Positions 36,849 through 46,259 are shown, counted from the stretch's first letter. The stretch is DNA of 64,000 nt from DASUPK01 sp963795665 (GCA_963795665.1 CAWCIP010000001.1:152626-216625); one strand, 5' to 3'. The notes: generated by a model not told the origin, from the sequence alone. Translations and numbers: made by a program.

Positions 36849-38497
36849 GCGACGCTCGCTATGACGCGGTCGTCGCGGGGGGCGGCCACCACGCCACGAT
36901 CATCGCCTGCTACCTGGCCCGCGCCGGGATGAGCGTCTGCGTCCTGGAGCGCACTCCCCACTTCGGCGGAGGCGCCTGCACCAGCGAGGGCCCGGCGCCC
37001 GGATACCTGATGAACCACTGCAGCCACTGGACCCGGTTCTACGGGCACCCGGCCTACCGGGACTTCGACCTCGCCGAGGAGGGGCTGCGCTACGTCTTCC
37101 CGGAGCAGAACGAGGGAATGATCTTCGACGACGGCTCGTCGTTCATCGGCTACTCCGCCTCGAGCGTGGTCGACCCCTCGACGGGGAGGCAGGAGCGCTC
37201 CGACCAGAACGTCCAGCGGACTTTCGAGCAGATCTCGAACGTCTCTGCTCGCGACGCCGACACATACCTGTCGCTGCTCGATGCCTACGAGCGGCACTGG
37301 AAGCGGGCCTTCCGCAGGCATCGCTTCAGCCCCCCGCCGCCATGGGGCACGCCCGACCCGCTCGAGGAGCTGCTCGAGATCCCTGACAGCCGCATCGAGC
37401 CCGTCCACCAGCTGATGACCCTGCGCCAGCTCGCGTTCGACTTCTTCGACAGCACCGAGATGCGCATCCTCTTCATGCGAGCCGCGACGACCTCCACGGG
37501 CTGCTACCCGGACGACGTCCCGGGTCTCCAGGGGCTGATCCACGTCCTGCCCCTCACCCTCTCCTTCGAACCGGCTGCGATCGCCGTGGGCGGCAGCCAG
37601 GCGATCACCGACGCGCTGATGTCCGCCGGCCGGAAGATGGGGGTCGAATACGTGAGCTCGGCCGAGGTCGATCGCATCGTCGTCGAGGAGGGCCGGGCCA
37701 CGGGAGTCGAGCTGGGTGATGGATCGCGGATCGACGCCGAGATGGTGGTCAGCGACCTCGGGCTGCCCCAGACGGTCCTGCGCCTCCTGCGCGACCAGGA
37801 TGTCGACGCGGGCCTCGCCAGGCGGATCGGGAACATCCACTACGACCGGGGCCAGCTGCTCTGGGCCAACCTCGCGATCCATGAGCCGCCGAGCTACGCC
37901 GCCGAGGCGGACAATCCCGGGGTCGGCGAGCAGCCGCGCCTCTACTGGGGGCCGAAGGACGTCGACTACCTGACGCTTCGCTACCAACCGGAGATCTTCA
38001 CCGAGGGGTTCGCCCGCCGGCCGTACGTGCTCTGCTCGGTCGACAGCATCTGGGACGAGACGCGCGCCCCGGCCGGCAGCCACATCGTCGGGGTCGAGGA
38101 GTTCGCGGCGCCGCGGCGGCTCTTCTCCGACTCCGACTGGAGCGAGGTCAAGAACCGCTTCATGGACAACCTGTTGCGCGAGTGGGAGCGCTACGCGCCC
38201 AACATGACGCGGGATAACGTGGTCGCCTCTCGCGTGTACGGCCCCGACGACATCGAGCGCAAGCGCCCGGACATGGCCGAGGGCGGCTACTCGGCGGGCA
38301 GCACGATCGCCTCGCAGCTGGGGCGCTTCCGACCGATCGCGGGCGCGGGCTCCTACCGGCTGCTGCTCGACAACGTCTACAACTGCTCGGCGAACCTGCA
38401 TTCCGGGCCGGGCATCGGCCGGGGCTCGAGCTGGAACTGCTTCCAGGAGATCGCGAGGGACCTCGCCCTCGAGGCGCCCGAGCTCGCCGCCCGATGA
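36845..38497 (+). CDS. Phytoene desaturase-like FAD-dependent oxidoreductase
   Basis: A 550-residue flavoprotein starting at TTG 36845, which overlaps the previous stop as TTGA. The dinucleotide turn is DAVVAGGGHHATIIACYLARAG followed by VLERTPHFGGGACTSE (pattern of the phytoene desaturase/NAD(P)-FAD oxidoreductase family, here HH instead of the usual HN). The C-terminal FAD segment is NLHSGPGIGRGSSWNC. Members desaturate or isomerise C=C bonds. Coupling to the HpeH-like gene suggests they act on the same molecule. The substrate is unknown. Confidence 0.78.
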   Translation: MSDARYDAVVAGGGHHATIIACYLARAGMSVCVLERTPHFGGGACTSEGPAPGYLMNHCSHWTRFYGHPAYRDFDLAEEGLRYVFPEQNEGMIFDDGSSFIGYSASSVVDPSTGRQERSDQNVQRTFEQISNVSARDADTYLSLLDAYERHWKRAFRRHRFSPPPPWGTPDPLEELLEIPDSRIEPVHQLMTLRQLAFDFFDSTEMRILFMRAATTSTGCYPDDVPGLQGLIHVLPLTLSFEPAAIAVGGSQAITDALMSAGRKMGVEYVSSAEVDRIVVEEGRATGVELGDGSRIDAEMVVSDLGLPQTVLRLLRDQDVDAGLARRIGNIHYDRGQLLWANLAIHEPPSYAAEADNPGVGEQPRLYWGPKDVDYLTLRYQPEIFTEGFARRPYVLCSVDSIWDETRAPAGSHIVGVEEFAAPRRLFSDSDWSEVKNRFMDNLLREWERYAPNMTRDNVVASRVYGPDDIERKRPDMAEGGYSAGSTIASQLGRFRPIAGAGSYRLLLDNVYNCSANLHSGPGIGRGSSWNCFQEIARDLALEAPELAAR

Positions 38498-39216
38498 AGC
38501 TCGAGGGCGGGCGGGTCCTGGTCACCGGCGCCGCCCGGGGCCTCGGGCTCGAGCTCGCGCTCCATCTGGCCGGCAAGAGCGCCCGGGTGCTGGGGGCGGA
38601 CCTCTCGGAGACCCCCGCGGAGTTGAAGCGCGCCGGAATCGAGCTCATACGGGCGGACGTCAGCTCGCAATCCGACGCGGAGGGACTGGCGGACGCCGCC
38701 CGGGAGAAGCTCGGAGGGCTCGATGCCCTTGTCAACAACGCGGCCGTGGTGGACCTGGAGAGGAGGCCGTTCTGGGAGATACCGGTCGACGAGTGGGACA
38801 GGGTCCTATCGGTGAACGTTCGGGGCCCGTGGCTCTGCTCGCGAGCGCTCCTGCCGCTCCTGCGGGAAGCCGGCGGCGGCGCGATCGTGAACCTGGCCTC
38901 GGAGACCGCCTTCACCGGCTCTCCGGGCCTCGCGCACTACGTTTCCTCGAAGGGCGCCCTGGTGTCGCTCACTCGCGCCATGGCGCGCGAGCTCGGGGAC
39001 GAGGGGATCCGGGTGAACGCCGTCGCCCCGGGCTACGTCCCGACCGAGGGGTCGCGCAGCCTCGCCCCCGGCGGATATGACCCGAGCGCGACCCCACTCG
39101 GCAGGGTCGGTGAGACGAGCGACCTGCTCGGCGCCATCGCCTTCCTCCTCTCCGACGACAGCGGATTCGTCACCGGCCAGACCCTGCTGGTCAACGGCGG
39201 GCGGTTGATGCGCTGA
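38494..39216 (+). CDS. SDR family oxidoreductase
   Basis: A 240-residue classical SDR: VTGAARGLG near residue 10, NNAA at about 85, catalytic Ser in LASETAF, Tyr-Lys in HYVSSKGA and a C-terminus VTGQTLLVNGG. It overlaps the FAD oxidoreductase by ATGA and ends the three-gene LysR-linked operon. It probably oxidises a hydroxyl to a ketone, or the reverse, on the operon's substrate. The 197 bases after it (39217-39413) contain no gene I can support. Confidence 0.87.
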   Translation: MKLEGGRVLVTGAARGLGLELALHLAGKSARVLGADLSETPAELKRAGIELIRADVSSQSDAEGLADAAREKLGGLDALVNNAAVVDLERRPFWEIPVDEWDRVLSVNVRGPWLCSRALLPLLREAGGGAIVNLASETAFTGSPGLAHYVSSKGALVSLTRAMARELGDEGIRVNAVAPGYVPTEGSRSLAPGGYDPSATPLGRVGETSDLLGAIAFLLSDDSGFVTGQTLLVNGGRLMR

Positions 39217-39413
39217 GCGGCCCGCGCTCGGCGGGCGACCATCCCAACGGCTCACTCTCATAGCCGTTGCGGGAGATGAGCCCCACACTCGCTGCTGCCG
39301 AGAGCGAATTGGTGCGCAGACGCGGCATCGGGGCGCCCAGAGAGCTCTCCGGCGTCGTGCACGGCAAAGTGCTGCCCACACGACAGACACGCAAGAACAT
39401 CGCATCTGGAGTT

Positions 39414-39623
39414 CTAGGGGCTGCCCCCGACCCACTCCAAGAGCTGGTCCGCCGCGTCGCGCTGCCATCTGCGGCCTTGACGCGACCATGCGTAGAGCCA
39501 CAAGGCAGCGCGCTCCTGATTGTCCAGACCAGGGGTCTCATCGATCCGGTCTTCAATTGCATCGAACGAAGCTCGCGAGCGGACCAAACCGCTCACGTCA
39601 CACCGTGCTTGCTTTAGGCCCAT
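39414..39623 (-). CDS. Small hypothetical protein
   Basis: 69 residues from ATG 39623, which has a very strong ribosome site AAGGGGGGAG. The sequence (LKQARCDVSGLVRSRASFDAIEDRID, read in two parts, then WLYAWSRQG and QRDAADQLLEWVG) is helical, with no membrane segment and no family I recognise. It lies downstream of the DUF2294 gene on the same strand after a 113-base gap. The good ribosome site and protein-like composition support it. Confidence 0.5.
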   Translation of the reverse strand: MGLKQARCDVSGLVRSRASFDAIEDRIDETPGLDNQERAALWLYAWSRQGRRWQRDAADQLLEWVGGSP

Positions 39624-39736
39624 TGTCTCCCCCCTTTTCTGTTTGGAGATATGTGCCGGACAGCAGGCGTAGCACAGAACCGGCCCGAGGTCGGCTGGCC
39701 CGCCGACTGTCACCGCAATTTGCGCGGGATGACGGC

Positions 39737-40138
39737 TCAGTTCGCTTCGGGCTCAAGCACAAAGAGCTCCACCGCGAAGTCTGGATCCTGGCGGTTGGCA
39801 CTCATGAAGGCCGAGACCGTGCGCCCGCTCAGCGTCTCGATCGTGTTGACGAAGCGCTCCTGCATGCTGTCCTGCCAGATCTGGCGGGCGCTCCGAACCT
39901 CATACCACTTGCCCGCCTCGAACAGGGTCTGCTCGCCTGCGGTGTAGCCCTCGCCCAGGATCACCACCACCAGATTGGGCTCCAGATAGGTCTGGCAGCG
40001 TGTCGGGCCCTTGCCGAAGTGATCCTTGTAGAGGCCGACCAGCGCGGTCGATATGTCCCGGCGAAGGGTCCCTTGCCCGTCCCCATGGGGCTCGCGCATG
40101 TCCGTAGCGTCCTCGGGGTGAAGCTCTTGTCCTTCCAT
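39737..40138 (-). CDS. DUF2294 (Na-translocating-type) domain protein
   Basis: 133 residues from ATG 40138, preceded by GAGGAG; an alternative ATG lies at 40156. It matches DUF2294 proteins along its length: STALVGLYKDHFGKGPTRC, LVVVILGEGYTAGEQTLFEAGK and the hallmark GRTVSAFMSANRQDPDFAVELFVL. Function is unknown. It lies 30 bases after the amidase, at the far end of the large minus-strand operon. Confidence 0.75.
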   Translation of the reverse strand: MEGQELHPEDATDMREPHGDGQGTLRRDISTALVGLYKDHFGKGPTRCQTYLEPNLVVVILGEGYTAGEQTLFEAGKWYEVRSARQIWQDSMQERFVNTIETLSGRTVSAFMSANRQDPDFAVELFVLEPEAN

Positions 40139-40168
40139 CGTGCTCCTCACGCTCATCCTAGCTCGCTG

Positions 40169-41545
40169 CTAACGGTCTGCCGCCGGGATCGGCGGCTCGG
40201 GCACGCCGAGCTCGGCCTGCAGCGCCATCCCGAGGCCGAGCAGCTCCCAGTCGCTCGCGTCGGGCCCGATCAGCGAGACGCCGACCGGCAGGCCGCTGGC
40301 GGACCCGATCCCGGCCGGCAGGGCCACTGCGGGAAGGCCGGTCCAATTCCAGTAGCTGGTCAGCGAGATGAGCTCGGCATCGGTACCCCAGTGGTCGTAT
40401 CCGTCGCCGCGCACCCAGGCAACCACCGGGACCGTCGGCTCGATCACCGCGTCGACGCGGTGCTCGGCGAACCAATCGAGCCAGGCGTAGGTGTCCTCGC
40501 GGCGCTGGATCTGCGCCGCCCAGTAGTCGATCGCCGAGGTGCCCTGCCTCTCCCCCTCCTCGACCCACTCGCGAAGCGCCGGCCGGTAAAGGTCGCGACG
40601 GTCGGCGAGGCGCCGGTGCCAGGCCGCCAGCTCGGCGAACAGGATCTTGAGATAGGGCTCGCCGACGTCGAGCTCCGCCGCCGGGGCCGGCGCCTCGACG
40701 AGTTCGGCACCAAGCGAGCGGCAGGCCGCGAGCGCGGAATCGAGTCCGGCGGCGACGTCGGCGTCCAGATCGACCAGCGAGAGCCGCGGCGACAGCACCA
40801 GCCGCTTGCCCCTGAGGCCGCCCTCGGCAGGCGCCCCCCTCAGCCGGGTGATCGGCGCGAGCAGCGCGGCGCAGTCGTCGAGCGTCCGCGCCATCGGGCC
40901 GGCGTGGTCGAAGCTCGGTGAGAGCGGGACCGCCCCCCGGAACGAGGTCGTCCCGTAGCTCGGCTTGATGGTCGAGGTGCCGCACATCGCGGAGGGGATG
41001 CGAAGCGAGCCGGCCGTGTCCGTTCCGGTCGCGGCGGGCGTCATCCGGGCGGCCAGCGCCGCCGCCGAGCCACCGCTCGAGCCGCCGGCTATCCGATCGA
41101 GCGCCCACGGATTACCGACCTGGTCGGTGGTGCCGCCCACGGTGAACTCATGGGTGTGGAGGTGCCCCAGGAGGACCATGCCGGCGGCCTTCAGGCTCGC
41201 CCAGACGTCGCTGTCCCGATCGGGGACGTCCTCGAAGGCGCGGCTGGAGGCGGTCAGCGGCTGGCCCGCCACCGCGTAGACGTCCTTCAGCCCGACCGGC
41301 ACACCGTGCAGGGCGTGCCGTTCGTCCGCGGGAACCCGGTCGGCGCGCTTGGCGGCCTCGATCGCGTGGTCCGCGTAGACCCGGACCCAGGCGTTGATCG
41401 ACGCCGGATCGCCGTCGTGGCTGTGGGTCCCGTCGCGCTCCTCGATCCGCCGCAGGCAGGCCTCGACCAACTCGAGAGAGGAAAGCGATCGGTCTCGGAG
41501 CAGCGCGACCGCTTCCGCGACGCCGAGGTCGGCTGGATCGCTCAA
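40169..41545 (-). CDS. Amidase signature family hydrolase
   Basis: A 458-residue amidase. The catalytic Ser-cisSer-Lys triad is supported by GVPVGLKDVYAVAG (Lys), RIAGGSSGGSAAALAARM (cis-Ser loop) and GTDTAGSLRIPSAMCG (Ser nucleophile). Typical length for the family. Its start overlaps the GMC gene stop by ATGA, so it is translationally coupled into the Hpe-like operon. It hydrolyses an amide or possibly an ester; why it belongs to this operon is unclear. Confidence 0.87.
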   Translation of the reverse strand: MSDPADLGVAEAVALLRDRSLSSLELVEACLRRIEERDGTHSHDGDPASINAWVRVYADHAIEAAKRADRVPADERHALHGVPVGLKDVYAVAGQPLTASSRAFEDVPDRDSDVWASLKAAGMVLLGHLHTHEFTVGGTTDQVGNPWALDRIAGGSSGGSAAALAARMTPAATGTDTAGSLRIPSAMCGTSTIKPSYGTTSFRGAVPLSPSFDHAGPMARTLDDCAALLAPITRLRGAPAEGGLRGKRLVLSPRLSLVDLDADVAAGLDSALAACRSLGAELVEAPAPAAELDVGEPYLKILFAELAAWHRRLADRRDLYRPALREWVEEGERQGTSAIDYWAAQIQRREDTYAWLDWFAEHRVDAVIEPTVPVVAWVRGDGYDHWGTDAELISLTSYWNWTGLPAVALPAGIGSASGLPVGVSLIGPDASDWELLGLGMALQAELGVPEPPIPAADR

Positions 41546-43101
41546 ATCGCCGCGGAGACGGTCGGCGCCGCCGCGCCTTGGTCCTCGGCGAGGAAGTCAG
41601 CGGCGCGTTCGCCGATCAGGATCGCCGGCGCATTCGTGTTGCCGGAGGTCACAGCGGGCATGATCGAGGCGTCCGCGACCCTCAGGCCCTCGATCCCGTA
41701 GACCCTCAGACGCGGATCGACCACCGCCTCCTCGTCGACGCCCATCTTGCAGGTCCCAACCTGGTGGTGGTAGGTGATTGCCGAGCGGCGGACCCACTCC
41801 CTGATCTCCTGGTCGGATCTGACCTCGGAGCCGGGGTAGAGCTCGCGTGCGCCCCATTCGCCACGAAGGGGCGGGGCGGCACCGATCTCGCGGCAGAGGG
41901 AGACCGCCGCCATCAGACTCTCGAGGTCGGCGGTGCGGGAGAGGATCCGCGGGTCGAGGGCGAGCTCATCGTCCAACTCCGCTCCTGTGAGGCGGATGGT
42001 GCCCCGGCTCGCCGGGCGGATCATCCCCGCCATCAGGGAGAAGCCGTTATCGGGCCCCTCCATCCAGTCCTCGTACAGCGGCACCATGAAGTGGATCGGC
42101 TGCAGATCGGGGCCGATGAGGCCCGGCCTGCTCCGCGCCCAGAGGTGAGTCTGTGCGGCGAAGAGGCCAGGCGTCGGTGGGCCGATCTCGCGCTCCGCGC
42201 TGAAGATCACCGGCGAGAGCAGGTGGTCATGGAGGTTTCCTCCAACGCCAGGAAGATCCGCGACGACGTCGACGCCGACCTCACGCAGATGGTCTGCCGG
42301 GCCGATCCCCGAGCGCATCAGCAGGGGCGGCGACTCAATCGTGCCGCAGGAGACGATCACCTCGGAAGCTTTGGCGCTCTCGATCCCCCCGTCGCCGCGC
42401 ACCCACTCGACGCCAACGCAGCGATCGCCGTCAAGGAGGAGCCGGCGGGCGTGGGCCCCGGTGACGATCCTCAGGTTCTCGTCGCCGGCGATCGGCTTCA
42501 GGTACGCGGTGGCGGTGCTCTGGCGAACCCCGTCCCTGATCGAGAGCTGCATGTAGGAGACGCCCTCGATCTCGGGTCCGTTGTGGTCCTCGTTGAACGG
42601 TATCCCGGACTCCTGTGCCGCCGCCACGATCGACTGATGAACCGGAGCCGCCTCGTAGTCGGAGATCACGTGGACGATGCCGCCCTCGCCGTGCAGCTCG
42701 GAGGCGCCGCCATCGAAGTCCTCGATGCGCCGGAAGATCGGCAGGACGTCGTCCCACGACCAACCGGCGTTGCCCAGATAGGCCCAGTGGTCCCAGTCCC
42801 ATCGGGTCCCGCGGACCCAGATCATCCCGTTCAGGCTGCTGGACCCGCCGAGCACCTTGCCCCTGGGCCAGTGCAACTGGCGGTCAGCGGCGCCAGGCTG
42901 CGGCGTTGTCCGGTACGCCCAGTCCTCTGGCGCGAACCAGAGCTCGTGCGCCCGGGTGGGATCGTGGATCGCCGGGTTCGTGTCGCGCGCCCCGGCCTCG
43001 AGCAGGGTCACCTTCACGCCCGCGTCGACCAGTCGCCGAGCGGCGGCCGCTCCCGCAGATCCCGCGCCGACGACGATCACGTCCGGTTCGAACTCAGGCA
43101 C
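41542..43101 (-). CDS. GMC family oxidoreductase (choline dehydrogenase/aryl-alcohol oxidase-like)
   Basis: A 519-residue GMC flavoprotein: FAD motif VIVVGAGSAGAAAARRL near residue 8, GMC signature 1 around RGKVLGGSSSLNGMIWVRG, signature 2 around VSCGTIESPPLLMRSGIGP, and the active-site His pair in YHHQVGTCKMG. GTG 43101 overlaps the HAD phosphatase gene by 8 bases. In this operon an attractive substrate is a benzylic alcohol such as a 1-(4-hydroxyaryl)ethanol, giving the ketone used by the kinase; this is inference. Confidence 0.85.
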   Translation of the reverse strand: MPEFEPDVIVVGAGSAGAAAARRLVDAGVKVTLLEAGARDTNPAIHDPTRAHELWFAPEDWAYRTTPQPGAADRQLHWPRGKVLGGSSSLNGMIWVRGTRWDWDHWAYLGNAGWSWDDVLPIFRRIEDFDGGASELHGEGGIVHVISDYEAAPVHQSIVAAAQESGIPFNEDHNGPEIEGVSYMQLSIRDGVRQSTATAYLKPIAGDENLRIVTGAHARRLLLDGDRCVGVEWVRGDGGIESAKASEVIVSCGTIESPPLLMRSGIGPADHLREVGVDVVADLPGVGGNLHDHLLSPVIFSAEREIGPPTPGLFAAQTHLWARSRPGLIGPDLQPIHFMVPLYEDWMEGPDNGFSLMAGMIRPASRGTIRLTGAELDDELALDPRILSRTADLESLMAAVSLCREIGAAPPLRGEWGARELYPGSEVRSDQEIREWVRRSAITYHHQVGTCKMGVDEEAVVDPRLRVYGIEGLRVADASIMPAVTSGNTNAPAILIGERAADFLAEDQGAAAPTVSAAI

Positions 43102-43915
43102 GGTTCGGCGCTCCCAGCCACGGCAGCATCTCCTCGACGCCGTCAATGACGGCGTCCGGCCGACGCCCCTCCGGGATCCCGGCGAGGTCGAGCTTGCCAC
43201 TCATCCCGCTGCGCACCAGGATCGTCCGCGAGCCGCCCAGCTGGCCAAGGGCGATGTCCATGTCGATGTCGTCGCCGATCACCACGTGCTGCTCCGACGG
43301 CACGCCGAGGCGCTCGCTCGTCGCCTCGACGGCCACCTCCGACGGCTTGCCCACCACGGTCGGCTCGACCTCGGTGACCTTGGCGATCGCAGCCGTGGTC
43401 ATCGCCCCGCGGCTGAAGATCAGCCCGTTGGCGCCCCAGAAGCCCGGGCCGTAGTTCGCGGTCAGCAGCGGCGCGCCCCTCATCACCGCCCGGGCGGCAG
43501 TCTCGAGCTCGTCCATGTCGACCTGCGGAACATGGGCGACGAACACCGCCTCGGCCTCGTCGGTCTGCGTCAGCGGCACGCCCTCGCGCTCCATCCGCCG
43601 CTTGATCTCATCCGAGCCGAAGACCATCGTCGGGCGGCCGGGCAGATGCTGGCGCAGGTATGACGTCGCGCTCACCACCGGTGTGAGCAGCTCGTCGTCC
43701 TCCACCGGGAGCCCGTCCTCGCGCAGCCCGGCGGCGAAGGTCTCCGGGTCGAGGTGGCTGCCGTTGGTGAAGAGGACCAGCGGCCGGCCGGAGGCGCGGA
43801 TCGCCTCGATCACCTCGACCGCCCCGGGCAGGGGCTCGGAGCGAAAGTCGGTGCCGCGGTGGACGAGTGATCCGTCGACGTCGAAGACGAACCCCTTGGC
43901 GTCGTCGAGCTGCAT
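43094..43915 (-). CDS. HAD-IIA family phosphatase (HpeD-like role proposed)
   Basis: A 273-residue HAD subfamily IIA protein (NagD/4-nitrophenylphosphatase-like). Motif I is FVFDVDGSLVHRG (nucleophile Asp and acid Asp), motif II LVLFTNGS, motif III TVVGKPSEVAVEA (Lys) and motif IV VIGDDIDMDIALG. It is wedged between carboxyltransferase and GMC genes with overlaps on both sides. In the Hpe pathway a phosphatase removes the phosphate after carboxylation, and this protein fits that step by position and by preference of the family for small aryl or alkyl phosphates. Confidence 0.82.
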   Translation of the reverse strand: MQLDDAKGFVFDVDGSLVHRGTDFRSEPLPGAVEVIEAIRASGRPLVLFTNGSHLDPETFAAGLREDGLPVEDDELLTPVVSATSYLRQHLPGRPTMVFGSDEIKRRMEREGVPLTQTDEAEAVFVAHVPQVDMDELETAARAVMRGAPLLTANYGPGFWGANGLIFSRGAMTTAAIAKVTEVEPTVVGKPSEVAVEATSERLGVPSEQHVVIGDDIDMDIALGQLGGSRTILVRSGMSGKLDLAGIPEGRRPDAVIDGVEEMLPWLGAPNRA

Positions 43916-45261
43916 CAGTGGGCGGCGCCCTCGGTGACCATCGCGTCGACCTGCTCGGCGGGCATGGTCAGGCGAAGGAGCAACTCCTCATCTGAGATGG
44001 CTTCGCCGAGCTTCTCGCGGGCGCCCTCCAGGCTGAGCGGCTCGACGTCCTTCAGCTTGGCGGCGCGCGGCATCGAGAGCACCTTGTCGGCCACCTCCGG
44101 ATCGACCGGGGCCGCGGGCTCGAAGAAGTGCCCGTGGAAGTACCGGATCATCTCGTTGGAGACCTTGCTCCAGCGCTCGTCGTAGATCACGTTCATCACC
44201 GCCTGGGTGGCGACGAACTGCGAGACCGGCGTGACCATGATCGGGTAGCCCATCTCGGCGCGGACCCGGGTCACCTCCTCGAGGGTGGCGTCGAAGAGCT
44301 CGGGCTTGCCGATCTCCTGGAGCTGGCGCTTGGTGGTGGTCACCATGCCGCCGGGCATCTGGTGGCGGTAGTAGGCCGAGTCGTACTCGACCGGCTTGCC
44401 GAGCGGCAGGTCCTTGCGCTGGGCGAGCGCCCGGAAGTGCTCGGAGACCTCGGCGAGCGCCTCGGTGTCGAGGCCGTGGGAGTAGCCCTCGGCCTCCAGG
44501 TTGTGGAGAGTGTTCTCGCAGGACGGGTTCGAGGTCCCGTTGGCGACCGGGGCCACCGCTGTGTGCAGCGTGCGCGTCCCCGCCTTCAGGCCCTCCACGT
44601 AGGCCAGCGGGCCGAGGCTGATCGTGCAGTGGCTGTGGAGCTCGACGGGACGGGGAGCGGCTGCATCCATGAAGCCCGGGATCAGCTCACGGACCGCATC
44701 GGGGGTGAGCAAGCCGCCGGGGTCCTTGAGGTAGAGGCGGTCGATGTCCTCGGAGCCGGACACCGCCCTGGCGCGATCGAGGTAGTAGGCATGGGTGTGG
44801 ACCGGGCTGATCGAGTAGGTCAGCCCGATGACGACCTCCTCGACCCCCTCCTCGCGCGCCATCCGCGCGAGCCGCAGCAGCGCCTCCGGATCGTTCGAGG
44901 GCTCGGCGATCTGGAACCGCCTGATCCCGTTGCGGGCGACGCACCGGAAGACCAGCCGGATCACGTCCTCCCCGGCGGGGGTCCAGGAGATGAAGCGCAT
45001 GCCCGTGGTGATGAAGTTGAGGGGCGTCTCGGGCATCGCCTCGCTGACTAGGCGGATCCGCTCCCAGGGGTCCTCGTGGTGGAAGCGGACCGAGACCGAC
45101 ATGTGGGTGCTTGAGGTGAAGTCGAGCGCCCGGAAGCCGACCCGGTCCATGGTCGGCGCGATGTCGAGCACGTCCGGGGTCGTCAGGCCGGTGGCGCTCC
45201 AGAGGCTCTGGTTGCCGTCCCGCGTTGTCGTGTCGACGATCTCGACGAGATCGCCGCTCAT
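43915..45261 (-). CDS. Biotin-dependent carboxylase carboxyltransferase subunit (HpeC-like)
   Basis: A 448-residue DRE-TIM barrel related to pyruvate carboxylase B/oxaloacetate decarboxylase alpha. The N-terminus has VDTTTRDGNQSLWSATG, the metal site is ELHSHCTISLG (HxH), and the hallmark substrate loop is YRHQMPGGMVTTTKRQLQ. It stops about 50 residues after the barrel, with no biotinyl domain. It therefore needs a separate biotin carboxylase and carrier, neither of which is in the window. It is coupled to the ATP-grasp gene (ATGA) and the HAD gene (one-base overlap). Proposed role: carboxylate the phosphorylated aryl ketone. Confidence 0.8.
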   Translation of the reverse strand: MSGDLVEIVDTTTRDGNQSLWSATGLTTPDVLDIAPTMDRVGFRALDFTSSTHMSVSVRFHHEDPWERIRLVSEAMPETPLNFITTGMRFISWTPAGEDVIRLVFRCVARNGIRRFQIAEPSNDPEALLRLARMAREEGVEEVVIGLTYSISPVHTHAYYLDRARAVSGSEDIDRLYLKDPGGLLTPDAVRELIPGFMDAAAPRPVELHSHCTISLGPLAYVEGLKAGTRTLHTAVAPVANGTSNPSCENTLHNLEAEGYSHGLDTEALAEVSEHFRALAQRKDLPLGKPVEYDSAYYRHQMPGGMVTTTKRQLQEIGKPELFDATLEEVTRVRAEMGYPIMVTPVSQFVATQAVMNVIYDERWSKVSNEMIRYFHGHFFEPAAPVDPEVADKVLSMPRAAKLKDVEPLSLEGAREKLGEAISDEELLLRLTMPAEQVDAMVTEGAAH

Positions 45262-46259
45262 CGGCTCTTGGCGGCGCCGAAGGTGCCCATCACCAGGTCC
45301 ATCGCCGAGCGCGGGGGCCTGGCCGGGTCCGACTTGGCGGGCTTCACCGTCACCGGCCGCGCCTGGAGCATGTAGAGCTCGCCGCTGCCCCGCGCGATCG
45401 CCCACTCGATGTCCTGGTGGCCTCCGAAGTGGCTCTCGATCTTCCGGGCGACGTCGGCCAGCAGCCCGAGCTGCTCCTCGTCCATGCACGCCTCCGCCTG
45501 GCGCTCGGCCGAGACCTCGGCCCGGGTGGCGCCGCTGCCCGAGGGGTCGGGCAGATACTCGACCTCCTTCGGCCCCACGGACTTGGAGAGGACCTCACGG
45601 GTCACCTTGCTGACCCGATACTCGTCCGGCGTCACCTCCCCGCCCACCACCGCGAGCCCCAGCCCCCAGCTCGCGTTGATGGCCACGGTGCTCGGGTCGC
45701 CGTTCAGCGGATTACATGTGAACATCACTCCCGAGACTCCGGCGTCGACCATCAGCTGCACCGTCACCCCCATTGCCGGCACCGCGTGCTCCGCGGCCAT
45801 CTCGGCCCGGTAGCTGACGGCCTCCGGGCTGTACAGGCTCGCCCAGCAGTTGCGCACCGCCTCATGGAGCTGATCGATTCCTCGCACCCACAGATAGGTC
45901 TCCTGCTGCCCGGCGAAGGTCGCCTCCTCCGAGTCCTCGCCGATCGCGCTCGAGCGGACCGCCACCGGCGGGCTCGAATCGCCTGCCTCGGAGGCCAGCT
46001 CCTCGTAGCGGGCAGCGAGCTGATCGCGCAGCTCGCCCGGCAGCGGCGTCGCGCGAATCGCGGCGGCGCATTTCTCCGCGTCGCCCGTGAGGTCAACGCC
46101 CTCGATCGCGGCCAGGTAGGCCTCTGCCGCCAGGGCGAACCCCGGCGGCACCGGGACGCCCGCCCCGATCAGCTCCCCCAGGCTGGCGCTCTTCGCGCCG
46201 AACCGATCCTCGTCGGAGCGGCGCAGCTCGGCGAGCGCGCGAATCCGGTCAGCCGCCAT
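45258..46259 (-). CDS. PEP/pyruvate-binding ATP-grasp subunit of an aryl dikinase (HpeI-like)
   Basis: About 333 residues from ATG 46259, an 11-base overlap with the HpeH-like gene. It is a stand-alone N-terminal domain of PEP synthase: FGAKSASLGELIGAGVPVPPGF, VAVRSSAIGEDSEEATFAGQ, GVMFTCNPLNGD, INASWGLGLAVVGGEVTPDEY and DIEWAIARGSGELYMLQARP. No swivel or PEP domain is present; the phospho-His is on the neighbouring 46249-48093 protein. The two together form the split phosphotransferase seen in phenylphosphate synthase and in HpeHI/AcvAB-type acetophenone kinases. Confidence 0.8.
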   Translation of the reverse strand: MAADRIRALAELRRSDEDRFGAKSASLGELIGAGVPVPPGFALAAEAYLAAIEGVDLTGDAEKCAAAIRATPLPGELRDQLAARYEELASEAGDSSPPVAVRSSAIGEDSEEATFAGQQETYLWVRGIDQLHEAVRNCWASLYSPEAVSYRAEMAAEHAVPAMGVTVQLMVDAGVSGVMFTCNPLNGDPSTVAINASWGLGLAVVGGEVTPDEYRVSKVTREVLSKSVGPKEVEYLPDPSGSGATRAEVSAERQAEACMDEEQLGLLADVARKIESHFGGHQDIEWAIARGSGELYMLQARPVTVKPAKSDPARPPRSAMDLVMGTFGAAKSR

